Notes under the pieces: generated by a model | Told to the model about the DNA's origin: nothing | The model's input: the letters and a program-made list of their open reading frames with translations, nothing else | Database searches by the model: none | Made by a program: the position numbers and the translations under genes | Source: Rhodanobacter sp. ANJX3 | Lineage (GTDB): Bacteria > Pseudomonadota > Gammaproteobacteria > Xanthomonadales > Rhodanobacteraceae | DNA: 64,000 bases | Assembly (NCBI RefSeq): GCF_014200755.1 | Contig: NZ_JACHCM010000001.1 | Coordinates: 894,367 to 958,366, forward strand | Direction: 5' to 3' | In this document: positions 34,940-43,356 of the stretch, in pieces | How the letters are laid out: each line of letters starts with the position of its first letter | Position numbering within the stretch: position 1 is the stretch's first letter

Positions 34940-35629
34940 TCAGTCCGGAGGGCCGGCGGGCGATGACGCGCGAGGTTCGGGTGGAGAAACAAGGGTTTGT
35001 TCCGACGCGCGATCCGGCCCGATCGCCGTCACCTGAATCGCGCGGCCCCACGGTGTGACGACACCGAAACCCTGCGCACTGACGCGTTGCCCGTCGACCA
35101 GCAAATGGGGGATTCGACCGGCGGCAGGCGGCGGCAGGCGCAATGACGTTCCGTCGTCGAGGAGGACGCCGACGACGTCTGCGCGCGGTCCGAAGATCAC
35201 GCAGCTCACCTGTCCGATCGCCTGCATGGGTTGAAGAGCCGGTGGCGCGGTTGCAAAGCGATTGGCCGGCGTGTCCTCGGATATCGACGTGCGTCCCGAC
35301 GCGTCCGTGATCCTTTGTGCATTCAGAAGCTCGGTGGCGCCGACCCGATAACCCGTGACATGGATGACGTCGCCGATATGAAACGATGCCGTCAACGCCC
35401 GCGACACCCTCGGCGGAACGTTCACCTGGGTTCGGTCGGCCAGAAGCAGGCCGTCGACGTCACCGTTAGGATTCAGCAGAAAATGCGCAATGACGCCCGA
35501 TATCTGCGTGGCATCCGTCTGGTCCGCCATCACGACCGGGCCGAGCGGCGCCGGCGGCGCGTCGGTGGCCTGCGGAAAGGCAGGCGCCGTCACCGTAAGC
35601 AGCAGCGTGAGTAAGGTTCGACGAATCAT
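34940..35629 (-). CDS. Exported protein with two LLxDGTxxxxPP modules (paralogue B)
   Basis: A 229-residue protein with a signal peptide (MIRRTLLTLLLTVTAPAFPQ) and two modules: VDGLLLADRTQVNVPPR and VVGVLLDDGTSLRLPPP, each followed by a strand of the type DVIHVTGYRV or QRVSAQGFGV. It is clearly homologous to paralogue A over both modules, but only this one has a signal peptide. A near-perfect sigma-54 promoter and two palindromic activator sites lie directly upstream, next to the end of a sigma-54 response regulator gene. It is therefore probably the main target of that two-component system. Role unknown; a periplasmic or cell-envelope sensor or binding protein is plausible. Confidence 0.8.
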   Translation of the reverse strand: MIRRTLLTLLLTVTAPAFPQATDAPPAPLGPVVMADQTDATQISGVIAHFLLNPNGDVDGLLLADRTQVNVPPRVSRALTASFHIGDVIHVTGYRVGATELLNAQRITDASGRTSISEDTPANRFATAPPALQPMQAIGQVSCVIFGPRADVVGVLLDDGTSLRLPPPAAGRIPHLLVDGQRVSAQGFGVVTPWGRAIQVTAIGPDRASEQTLVSPPEPRASSPAGPPD

Positions 35630-35671
35630 GCGTGACCGACCGTGCGCGGTGGAAGTACCGCCACACAGACA

Positions 35672-35690
35672 TCGCAAGCGGCGTGCCAAC
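35672..35690 (-). promoter_or_regulatory. Sigma-54 promoter, near-perfect consensus
   Basis: The minus strand reads TTGGCACGCCGCTTGCG: TGGCACG-N4-TTGC exactly, with GG and GC ten bases apart. It drives the two LLxDGT genes. Confidence 0.88.
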
Positions 35691-35739
35691 GCCTAAGTCG
35701 TTGTTGCACATGGGAACGAACGCACGCGAATCGCCGCAC

Positions 35740-35782
35740 CTGTCCGCATTCCCGACAGTGTGGTGTCTTCGATCAGGACACC
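35740..35782. promoter_or_regulatory. Two enhancer palindromes upstream of the sigma-54 promoter
   Basis: CTGTC-N9-GACAG (35740-35758) and GGTGTC-N9-GACACC (35762-35782) are both perfect and share TGTC-N9-GACA. They lie about 54-95 bases upstream of the -24 element, the usual place for an NtrC-type activator, probably the one encoded at 35797-37137. Confidence 0.7.
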
Positions 35783-35796
35783 GATACCGCTCCGGC

Positions 35797-37137
35797 CTAG
35801 CTCAGACCGAACTCGTCGAGCTTGCGATAGAGCAGCTGACGGTGGATACCCAATCGACGTGCGGCCTCCGCGCGGTTACCGTTCGCGGCAAGGAGCGCGC
35901 GTTCGATCATGGCTTTTTCCAGGCGTGCAATGGCCTCAGGCAGTTCGCCGTCGAGCCAGTCGTTGACCGATCCGGCATCGGCACCGGAGGCATCGACCAG
36001 GCCGTCGAGATCCGACGCCTGAATTGTTTCGCCGCGCACAAGGACACGGCAGCGATCCATCGCATTCTTCAGCTCGCGGACGTTTCCCGGCCACGCATAA
36101 GCCAGCAACCGACGCACCGCGCCCGGCGACAGCTGCTTGATCGGCCCTTTGGCCGCCGCCAGAAAATGTTCCGCCAGAAGGATGATGTCTGCCGTACGCT
36201 CGCGCAGCGGCAGCAGGGCAATCGGCACCACATTCAGGCGATAAAGCAGGTCGCGCCGAAAGGCGCCCTCTTCGACCATGCGCTCGAGATCGCGGTGGGT
36301 CGCCGCGATCAGGCGCACATCCACTTTCTCGGGGATGCTGGCGCCCAGCGGCGTGACCTCGCCCTCCTGCAGCACGCGCAACAGTTTTGCCTGCATGGAT
36401 AACGGCATATCGCCGATTTCGTCGAGAAAGAGCGAGCCGCCATCGGCTTCCCGTATATGCCCCTTGCGATCGGACGTTGCGCCGGAGAAAGCGCCCTTGC
36501 GATGACCAAACAGCTCGCTCTCCATCAACTCCGCCGGGAGCGCGGCGCAATTGACGGCGATAAACGAATGCCTGCCCCGCGCACTCGCCTGATGCAGCGC
36601 GCGCGCCACCAGCTCTTTACCCGTGCCCGTTTCGCCGGTGATCAGCACAGGGACATCGCTGGCGGCAGCCATACCGATGCGCTTCTGCATCGCGCGCATC
36701 GCCTGGCTTTGACCCACGAGCGACTCATGACGATCGCCGGCAACCTCGTTCCTCGGCGCCGGCGGTTCGTCGTGTGCGGCCAGCACGCGCTCGATCACAT
36801 CCGCCACGTCCTGGCGACCGATGGGCTTGGTCAGGTGGTCGAACGCACCGAGCTTCATCGCTTCGATCGTGTTGTGGCTGGACGCATACGCGGTAAGCAT
36901 CACGACCGGTACGTTCATCGCCTTCGCATCGTCATGGCGCGAGCGCAAGAGCGCCAAGCCATCCATGTCGGGCATGCGGTAGTCGACGATGGCCATGTCC
37001 GGCGACGCGCCGATCATCACCTGCAGGCCTTCCCTACCGGTGGCGGCAAGTAGCACCTCATGCCCCAGCCCTTCGACGGTCTTGGCCAGCGTCTGGCGAA
37101 ACGCCATATCGTCATCGACAATCAGGATGCGCGCCAT
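35797..37137 (-). CDS. Sigma-54-dependent response regulator (NtrC family)
   Basis: A 446-residue three-domain activator. The receiver (1-120) has the phosphorylation site Asp52 in IVDYRMPD and Thr82/Lys104. The AAA+ domain (about 138-370) has Walker A GETGTGKE (168-175), the sigma-54 contact loop GAFSGA (215-220; usually GAFTGA) and Walker B GGSLFLDEIGD. A Fis-type helix-turn-helix ends the protein (NRAEAARRLGIHRQLLYRKL). It overlaps the upstream histidine kinase gene by 16 bases. Likely target: the promoter at 35672 just beyond its own end. Confidence 0.95.
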   Translation of the reverse strand: MARILIVDDDMAFRQTLAKTVEGLGHEVLLAATGREGLQVMIGASPDMAIVDYRMPDMDGLALLRSRHDDAKAMNVPVVMLTAYASSHNTIEAMKLGAFDHLTKPIGRQDVADVIERVLAAHDEPPAPRNEVAGDRHESLVGQSQAMRAMQKRIGMAAASDVPVLITGETGTGKELVARALHQASARGRHSFIAVNCAALPAELMESELFGHRKGAFSGATSDRKGHIREADGGSLFLDEIGDMPLSMQAKLLRVLQEGEVTPLGASIPEKVDVRLIAATHRDLERMVEEGAFRRDLLYRLNVVPIALLPLRERTADIILLAEHFLAAAKGPIKQLSPGAVRRLLAYAWPGNVRELKNAMDRCRVLVRGETIQASDLDGLVDASGADAGSVNDWLDGELPEAIARLEKAMIERALLAANGNRAEAARRLGIHRQLLYRKLDEFGLS

Positions 37138-38555
37138 GGCAACTCCAGCGTGAAGTGCGTCATGCCGTCCCTGTGGCTGTAGCGCGCCACGCCATGGTGG
37201 GCGTGAGCGATCTCACGAACCAGGGCCAGCCCGAGGCCGTTGCCATCCACGCGTCCGCTGACGAAAGGCTCGAACAGCTGCCCGCTCAGTGCCGGCGGAA
37301 TGTCCGCCCCCTGATTGACGACGTCGATCGTCATAGCACCTGACGACACATTTACTTCCAGGTAAACGGTCGTATCGGGCGTGCGGTGCTGTATCGCGTT
37401 GCGAAGCAGGTTTTCGACCGCGCGCCCGAGCTGATCCGGATCCAGCCGCCAGGACACGTTCGCATCGTGCAGCGGACGCAGCTCAATGTCGCGATAGCCC
37501 ATGGTGTCGATGAGTTCTTGTAACCATGGCCCGATGGCGACCGCTCGGGTCTTGAGATGGATCGGTTGCACCATGGTCAACAAACTTTCGACAACACCCT
37601 CCAACCGCTGGACTTGGGTGAGAAAAAGCTGCAGATGGTCCGAATCGTCCACCCTGCCCTCGGCCAACGCGTTCTCTGCCGCCAGTCGCATGGTGGCAAT
37701 CGGATTGCGGATTTCGTGGGCCACGGTCGCCACCATGCGCCCCAGCGTGACCAGGCGCTCATGCCGAGTCAGTTCCGTCGTCAGCCGTGCCTGTGCCTGC
37801 CGGGATTCCGCCAGACGCGTCGCGTAGCGTGTCACGGCCGCACCGAGGCGATCGAGTTCCTTCGATCCGGTCGGCACAATCGTGGGAATTGTCGAAGTGT
37901 CGGCCGCGGCAAGCGCGTCCTCCACCTGAGAAAGCTTGCGATCCCAGTGTCGGAATGCCCAACCCGCGCCCACCGCCGAGATGACCACCAGGACCAACAA
38001 CAGCGTCATGCCCACCAACAGGCTATGGTAAAAGCTGGCGCCGACCGTGGGCATGCGCGTCATCGTCCACGCACTCGTGCCGGCATCCAGGGGACACGCC
38101 GCCAGAAACAACACTTCTCGATTGCTCGATCGCATATACAGCGTGGCCCGGCCTTCGGCGAGCGCGCGAAGTGCCGTGACCTCGATATTGCCGCGCTCCG
38201 CCGCCGGAAGGTCCGACTTGATGCCGCTGCCCTGATAGGTGGGATAGGCGTAGCCCACCGGCCCCTGCTGGCGGCTCCAGATACCGCCCTCGATGCCGTT
38301 GAAATCCGCCAGGACGAGCTGCAATACCACGTCGCGCAGTCCACTGGCATTGCCCGACGAACGTGCCGCTTCACTGGCGCCCTGGTAACGCTGGGCAATC
38401 CGGCTGCAGGCGCTTTCAACCTGCTGCTGAAACTGCGCGCGTTTCACGCCCTCGGTCTGTCCGTACAGCTCATAGAGCAGCACGCTCAACGAACAGCAGA
38501 TCACCACCATCAACATCCACACCAGCAGCAACTGATGGCGAAGTGAACTGAGCAT
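37122..38555 (-). CDS. Membrane sensor histidine kinase
   Basis: A 477-residue kinase with two membrane helices (about 9-30 and 178-200) enclosing a periplasmic sensor domain of some 145 residues, a HAMP-like linker, the phosphoacceptor His280 in VAHEIRNPIATMR, and a HATPase domain with ENLLRNAIQH, VNQGADIPP and GNGLGLALVREIAHAHHG. It should phosphorylate the overlapping NtrC-type regulator. ATG 38555 is preferred because the first helix starts right after it; a GTG at 38624 would add 23 residues. The stimulus is not evident from the sensor domain. Confidence 0.93.
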   Translation of the reverse strand: MLSSLRHQLLLVWMLMVVICCSLSVLLYELYGQTEGVKRAQFQQQVESACSRIAQRYQGASEAARSSGNASGLRDVVLQLVLADFNGIEGGIWSRQQGPVGYAYPTYQGSGIKSDLPAAERGNIEVTALRALAEGRATLYMRSSNREVLFLAACPLDAGTSAWTMTRMPTVGASFYHSLLVGMTLLLVLVVISAVGAGWAFRHWDRKLSQVEDALAAADTSTIPTIVPTGSKELDRLGAAVTRYATRLAESRQAQARLTTELTRHERLVTLGRMVATVAHEIRNPIATMRLAAENALAEGRVDDSDHLQLFLTQVQRLEGVVESLLTMVQPIHLKTRAVAIGPWLQELIDTMGYRDIELRPLHDANVSWRLDPDQLGRAVENLLRNAIQHRTPDTTVYLEVNVSSGAMTIDVVNQGADIPPALSGQLFEPFVSGRVDGNGLGLALVREIAHAHHGVARYSHRDGMTHFTLELPWRAS

Positions 38556-39236
38556 GTGCGTAAGTGCCTTATTCCAGTGAATGACGCGCAGGAGTCCAGC
38601 GAGAAGCACGCAGAATAAGCCCACCTTGCTTCAACAGTGGGTTCTCTCCGAGCGAACAGCGTTACCTGCCCCAAACGCGGCCGAGCGATCCCCTGAGGGT
38701 GTCTCTCAGCGCCCGGCCCCGGATTAACGCACAACCGGCGGTATAGGAGGCGTCACGAAGAGCGCAAACGACATCCCGGATGTTGACAGCATGCCTGGCC
38801 AGAAACGGCAGCCATGACACCTCCTGAAACGACGCAGGCTCGCTCTGCACCAGACAGCTATATTTTTCGTACGGCTGTTTCTAGTATCCGCCATCCCCTA
38901 CGTGGCGTGCATCGCCGCACAAAGAAACAACCCAAAGAACAGTCCCCAACGCGTTCAACTCCGTGACATACCGCATCATTGATGCGTTAGTGCACCTAAT
39001 CCATTCGTGGTCATCGACCGCGAACAACCATAGGCGCAGCGATCAACCCGAATCGATCATCGAGCGGCCTGCCATTCGTTTGCCCTAGCCCCTGAGGTCG
39101 CATGTTGCCATGGCGCTGCGGATCTCGGTGGAATGCCTAAAACTAACAGCCCTACCCGGAACCGCAAGCACGCATTGACTGTGTTGGCCGGTCTCTTGCT
39201 TCACTCACCTCAGACTGAAACATCAAGGGGATCGTC
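38556..39236. other. Intergenic region without a supported gene
   Basis: The 681 bases hold no frame with convincing coding bias. A 20-codon frame at 38753-38815 has an AGGAGG four bases before its ATG, but nothing else supports it. The kinase promoter and that of the small secreted protein at 39237 must lie here. Confidence 0.5.
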
Positions 39237-39551
39237 ATGCTGAAGCACATCTACCTCTCGCTCTCCTTTTGCCTGCTGGCTCTAGGGCTCAACAGCGCGC
39301 TCATCACACCCAGCGACGCGCAGCAGCAACCGCAGCAGAGCGCGCAGAACGTCACACATGGCTCGACCACGCTCGTCGAGCAAGGCAGCTATATCAATCG
39401 CGAGGGCCATTCGGTGCATCGTCCGGCGCACACGGTGTCGGGAGCCGTGCCGGCGGGTGCTACCGCCCAATGCCGTGATGCCAGCTATAGCTTCAGCCAG
39501 AACCACCGAGGGACATGCTCGCATCATGGTGGTGTGGCGAAATGGCTTTGA
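39237..39551 (+). CDS. Small secreted DUF3761-type protein
   Basis: A 104-residue protein with a signal peptide (MLKHIYLSLSFCLLALGLNS, cleavage near SDA). After a Gln-rich linker comes the DUF3761 signature: GSYINREGHSVHRPAHT, PAGATAQCRDASYSFSQNHR, GTCSHHGGVAKWL. The two cysteines probably form a disulfide. GGGG lies six bases before the ATG. The family is widespread in soil proteobacteria and of unknown function. Confidence 0.85.
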   Translation: MLKHIYLSLSFCLLALGLNSALITPSDAQQQPQQSAQNVTHGSTTLVEQGSYINREGHSVHRPAHTVSGAVPAGATAQCRDASYSFSQNHRGTCSHHGGVAKWL

Positions 39552-39816
39552 TGCGTTTCCCTCAGGCACCCGATAGGCGATCGTTGGTTGTGCACCGGCA
39601 CAGCGACCGACTCGTCGTCGGTCGCGTCGATCACGGCTCCTGGGATTGCGCTTGAGCTCGCTGGAATGGGGGCCGCTCCAATAAGTGGATCGCTCCCGTT
39701 CTTGCTCTATATCGCACCACTACCTCATGGCAGGGCAACCGTATCACCGCGCCTGATGGCAAAATGGTGCCCACTGTCGGCGCGCACCCGCGCTGCCATT
39801 GACCACCGGAATTGCC

Positions 39817-40266
39817 ATGTCGCTGCAGATTCGCCTTGCCCAGCTCGCCGACCTCGATCTACTGGTGCCGCTGTTCGACGGCTATCGTCAGTTCTACCGC
39901 CAGCCGAGCAACCCGGCCCTAGCTCGCGACTTCTTGAGCGAACGTATGGCCCGGCACGAATCGGAAATCCTGCTCGCCCTCGACGACACCGGCAGCAGCC
40001 TCGGCTTCACCCAGCTTTACCCATTGTTCTCGTCGGCACGCGCCGTACGCATCTACCTGCTCAATGACCTGTTCGTCGCCAACAGCGCACGCCGCCAGGG
40101 CGTAGGACAGGCGCTGCTGATCGCCGCCGCCGATCACGCCCGCCACCTCGGCGCCGCCAGCCTCTCGCTCAGCACCGCCCACGACAACCTGCCCGCGCAG
40201 GCCCTTTACGAGTCGCTGGGATGGAAGCGCGATACGGAATTTCGGGAGTATGGGTTGGTGCTTTAG
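39817..40266 (+). CDS. GNAT-family N-acetyltransferase
   Basis: A 149-residue single-domain GNAT. LNDLFVANSARRQGVGQALL contains the acetyl-CoA pyrophosphate loop (R-x-x-G-x-G/A, here RRQGVG), and AQALYESLGWKRDTEF is the usual motif B. ATG 39817 with GGAA upstream is preferred over an in-frame TTG at 39799. Substrate unknown; this length suits amine or peptide acetylation or antibiotic modification. Confidence 0.9.
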   Translation: MSLQIRLAQLADLDLLVPLFDGYRQFYRQPSNPALARDFLSERMARHESEILLALDDTGSSLGFTQLYPLFSSARAVRIYLLNDLFVANSARRQGVGQALLIAAADHARHLGAASLSLSTAHDNLPAQALYESLGWKRDTEFREYGLVL

Positions 40267-40293
40267 GGCGGCGTAGCTCGAACGGAGCCGGGT

Positions 40294-40452
40294 TCACTTG
40301 CCAACTTTCTGCAAGTGAGCCTGACTCGCTTTCGCATCACTCGTGGGTTTCTGTCCCGAAAGCGCGGCACGGATCGTCGACAACGTCTCTGCGAGCCGGG
40401 GATCACTGCGGTACCGTTCGTCGAGCTGGCGATAGGTGTCGGCAAGGCCAGC
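40294..40452 (-). pseudogene. Coding remnant downstream of the serine protease
   Basis: In a frame different from the protease, and directly after an in-frame stop, the minus strand encodes LADTYRQLDERYRSDPRLAE and TLSTIRAALSGQKPTSDAKA up to a stop at 40294. It has good coding bias but no start. It could be the original C-terminus of the protease, cut off by small indels between 40452 and 40491, or the end of another lost gene. A short hairpin (TCACTTGC/GCAAGTGA, 40294-40318) overlaps its end. Confidence 0.4.
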
Positions 40453-40490
40453 TCACCCCGACAACTTTCTCCCTGTTCTGCCCTGCCTTG

Positions 40491-41345
40491 TCAGCTTTTG
40501 CCATGCACAGCGCTACCGTCACCGTGTGCTTTGTCGGTAAGCATGACGTTATCGATCCAATGCGCGTAGTGGCTCAGGCGGACGTTGTAGTTGGTTTGAC
40601 CGTAAAAACCCGGGTGCAGAAGAATGGCGTTGTCTGTCCCGCGTTTCCAAGAAACCAATCCCGCCACTTGCCATTGGCCGTTGACCTGGATGAGCACGGG
40701 GCCGCCGCTGTCGCCATCGCCCGATATGCCTTCCAGCGGCAACGCGGACGGTGGCTTATGGAAGGTGTAGCAGAGCCATGGACCTTGAACACGGGTGATC
40801 GTGTTGAACGCGCGGCGCAGAACCGTGCGGTGGGCACCGTTGGCATCCTGCCCGCGCGCCCCCGTGCCGGTCGCCCCCTTGCCCACGATCTCGACGATCT
40901 TTCCCAGTTCGTCGTTGCTTCTGTAGATGGCGATGGGGGCCACATCGGTGACCGGCTCGCTCAACTTCAACAAAGCGACGTCGTTCGATGCCGAGAGAAA
41001 CGCGATGATCTGCGTGGCGTCATGAGTTTTCAGTGCCTCGTCGATAAGCGGTTGAGGCAGTTTCCGGTACCCCGGATACAGCACAAGACGTTCCACATGC
41101 CGGGGAACATGATTGATCGTCACCTCATTGACGCCACCGGATTGCCAGGTCACCGCATGGGCGGCAGTGACGACCCATCGTGGATCGATCAATACGCCGT
41201 GGCCTTCCATCGGTAAATCGACCAGCGCAGGCAGTTCGGCATCCGGTACCCGATACTTCGCATCATCCACATCGTCACGAATGACGACCGCACTGGCGGA
41301 GAACGAAAGAGCCAGCAACACCAGGCAAAGCGACTTCGACAACAT
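40491..41345 (-). CDS. Secreted trypsin-like serine protease
   Basis: A 284-residue S1-type protease with a signal peptide (MLSKSLCLVLLALSFSASA). The catalytic triad is His63 (VTAAHAV), Asp122 (SNDVALLKL) and Ser213 (GDGDSGGP). It lacks the usual pairs of cysteines. ATG 41345 was chosen for the signal peptide; the longer frame is not protein-like. It acts in the periplasm or outside the cell. The frame may have been shortened at its end (see 40294-40452), although the catalytic domain is complete. Confidence 0.9.
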   Translation of the reverse strand: MLSKSLCLVLLALSFSASAVVIRDDVDDAKYRVPDAELPALVDLPMEGHGVLIDPRWVVTAAHAVTWQSGGVNEVTINHVPRHVERLVLYPGYRKLPQPLIDEALKTHDATQIIAFLSASNDVALLKLSEPVTDVAPIAIYRSNDELGKIVEIVGKGATGTGARGQDANGAHRTVLRRAFNTITRVQGPWLCYTFHKPPSALPLEGISGDGDSGGPVLIQVNGQWQVAGLVSWKRGTDNAILLHPGFYGQTNYNVRLSHYAHWIDNVMLTDKAHGDGSAVHGKS

Positions 41346-41432
41346 GCGTATTCTCAAGCGGAAGGGAATGGCGAATTCTCTGGTTTCGATACGCGCCGCG
41401 ACGGACGCAAAGCCGACGAATCCGGCCACACG

Positions 41433-42407
41433 TCAGGCGGAAAAACGTTCGCGGTAATCGTTCGGCGTCACGCCGTAGCGGGCACGGAACGCACGGCGAA
41501 ACGCATCCGCGCTGTTGAAACCCACGCCCGCTGCGATGCGCCCGATCGGTGCCCTGCCCTGCGTCAATCGTAGGCACGCCTGCTCCAGCCGCAGCTTCTC
41601 GACGAAACGCGCGGGCGTCATGCCAAACGTCTCGGCGAACACGCGGCGGAAATGCCGGGCACTCATCGCCACCTGTTCGGCCATGCGCTCCACGCCGATG
41701 TTTTCGTCCAGATGCGCCAGCAACCACTCCACCAGGGCACCCATGCGGCCGCTACCCTGCACCTGCGCGGCGAGCGGCATGGAAAACTGCGTCTGGTTGC
41801 CGGGCCGCTTCATGTACATCACCATCTGCCGCGCGACGTCGAGGGCAACCGACGCGCCGAGGTCTTGCTCCACCAGCGCCAGCGCCAGGTCCATCCCCGC
41901 GGTCAGCCCGCCGGACGTGGCGAAGCGGCCGTCGCGCAGAAACAGCCGATCCGTCTCGACACGCAAGGCGGGGTAGCGGCACGCGAGGTCGTCGGCAAAA
42001 CGCCAGTGCGTCGTAACGCGGCGCCCATCGAGCAAGCCGGCCGCCGCCAGCACGTACGCACCGGTGCATACCGAAACGATGCGCCGCGTACCCTTTGCGC
42101 GTTCGCGCAACCAGTCGAGCAGGCGCGCATCGCCAGGGAGAACCAGGCGCGCCGCGACGCCGCCCGGTATCAACAACGTGTCCAGCGGCGGCGCATCGGC
42201 CAGCGTGCGCGCAGGCACGACCGACAACCCGTTCTCCGTACGCACGGCGCCAGCCTGCAGGCCGATGACGCAAAGCTCATAGGGCGGCGCGCCGTGCGCC
42301 AACGAGTTCGCGCCGCCGAACACGTCCAGCGGGCCGGCGAGGTCCAGTATCTGCATATCGTCGTAGGCGAAGAGACCGATGGTTCTGATGGAAGATGGCG
42401 CGCTCAT
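41433..42407 (-). CDS. GlxA-type regulator (DJ-1/PfpI domain plus AraC HTH)
   Basis: A 324-residue regulator. The N-terminal DJ-1/PfpI-like domain (about 8-180) has SVCTGAYVLAAAGLLDGRR around the nucleophile-elbow cysteine and HWRFADDL, and the C-terminal AraC helix-turn-helix pair spans about 225-322 (MAEQVAMSARHFRRVFAETF, DAFRRAFRARYGVTPNDYR). The family senses small metabolites, for example in arginine, choline or carnitine use. Its start overlaps the stop of the DUF2784 gene by four bases (ATGA), so the two are translationally coupled. Confidence 0.92.
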   Translation of the reverse strand: MSAPSSIRTIGLFAYDDMQILDLAGPLDVFGGANSLAHGAPPYELCVIGLQAGAVRTENGLSVVPARTLADAPPLDTLLIPGGVAARLVLPGDARLLDWLRERAKGTRRIVSVCTGAYVLAAAGLLDGRRVTTHWRFADDLACRYPALRVETDRLFLRDGRFATSGGLTAGMDLALALVEQDLGASVALDVARQMVMYMKRPGNQTQFSMPLAAQVQGSGRMGALVEWLLAHLDENIGVERMAEQVAMSARHFRRVFAETFGMTPARFVEKLRLEQACLRLTQGRAPIGRIAAGVGFNSADAFRRAFRARYGVTPNDYRERFSA

Positions 42408-42796
42408 CGCGTTGGCTTACCCTTTCCGGCACGGGGTTGGATTCTTGGCCGAACCCATAGCCACAACGCAATCACATACACAAACACCGCGACGTACGCG
42501 GCGGCAAATACCCACAGCGGCAATGGCCAGTAGATCAGTCCGTTCATCCATTGCTCGATCAACGGCTGCACATGCGTGGTACCGGAAAGCTCGTCCTGCC
42601 AGATGGTCAGAAAACAGGCGCGCCCCAGCATGGCTTGAACCGCGACGACAGCGAGGCTGAGCAGGTGCGCCAGCCGCCACCCAAACCCGCGCACCCAATG
42701 CCAGCCGCGCCATGCGCCCATCGGAATCAACACGCAACCCGCGAGGTTGAACGCGATGATGGCGAGGTGGAGCGCCAACACGATGATCGCGGCCAT
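42404..42796 (-). CDS. DUF2784 membrane protein
   Basis: A 130-residue protein with four hydrophobic helices. The order of motifs (LHLAIIAFNLAGCVLI, RLAHLLSLAVV, LGRACFLTIWQDEL, YWPLPLWVFAAAYV) matches DUF2784. It lies upstream of and overlaps the GlxA-type regulator, so both form an operon. Function unknown; the regulator suggests a link to a small-molecule response. Confidence 0.82.
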   Translation of the reverse strand: MAAIIVLALHLAIIAFNLAGCVLIPMGAWRGWHWVRGFGWRLAHLLSLAVVAVQAMLGRACFLTIWQDELSGTTHVQPLIEQWMNGLIYWPLPLWVFAAAYVAVFVYVIALWLWVRPRIQPRAGKGKPTR

Positions 42797-43097
42797 AAAA
42801 ATCCTGGAATGTCGTTAGAACACAACGGTCGAACAAGAACAAAGGGAACGTACCTAGGCTGACCCTGCTCGTTCCAGAATCCATAGTAATCGTCTTCGCG
42901 TGGGTACCGCACCGCCAAGCACAGTCACTGTTTTGCCGCCATCGATGTCGAACAGCCCACATCGCCCGATGTGCCGAAGGCAATGACCAACTCGCGCAGA
43001 AGGTGTTGTCAGGCGTGGCCTTTCGGCCACTGAAGGGTGACGTACTCAACAAGCCAAAGCAGTAGCGGATGGCGGCCAGTGCTCGCTCAGCCGGGCA
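42797..43097. other. Intergenic region without a supported gene
   Basis: About 300 bases upstream of the DUF2784 gene, ending at a palindromic repeat. A minus-strand frame (42918-42727, YYGFWNEQGQPRYVPFV) reads like protein for a short stretch but runs into the DUF2784 gene in another frame; I could not support it as a gene. Confidence 0.45.
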
Positions 43098-43153
43098 CGA
43101 AAAAAGGGACGGAGGGAATCAACCCCAATGAATTGCCTGCGTCCACTTTTTCG
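43098..43153. repeat. Dispersed palindromic repeat family 1, copy A
   Basis: CGAAAAAAGGGACGGAGGG... pairs with ...CCTGCGTCCACTTTTTCG; the centre reads AATCAACCCCAATGAATTG. Four copies occur in this window (43098, 44404, 47431, 61384). Confidence 0.75.
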
Positions 43154-43356
43154 CACAGCGGTTTCGCAACGGCCCGATAGGAAAAAGCCAGCGGGGGAAT
43201 CAGATATTTCCCGATGGGAGTGTTGCCACGTGATGGACATAGTGCGTGCCAAGGAACAGACCCATCGCCCAAGGACGCGGGCCGCTATCGACACCCCTAC
43301 GAGGCGCCTTACGTCGCCTTGCCTCTTACGACGAATCAATCAAAGGATACGCTGCC

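Noticed and set aside
38753-38815. A 20-codon frame with AGGAGG upstream of the histidine kinase
   Set aside because: Spacing is only four bases and the peptide has no notable features; chance is likely in a 680-base gap.
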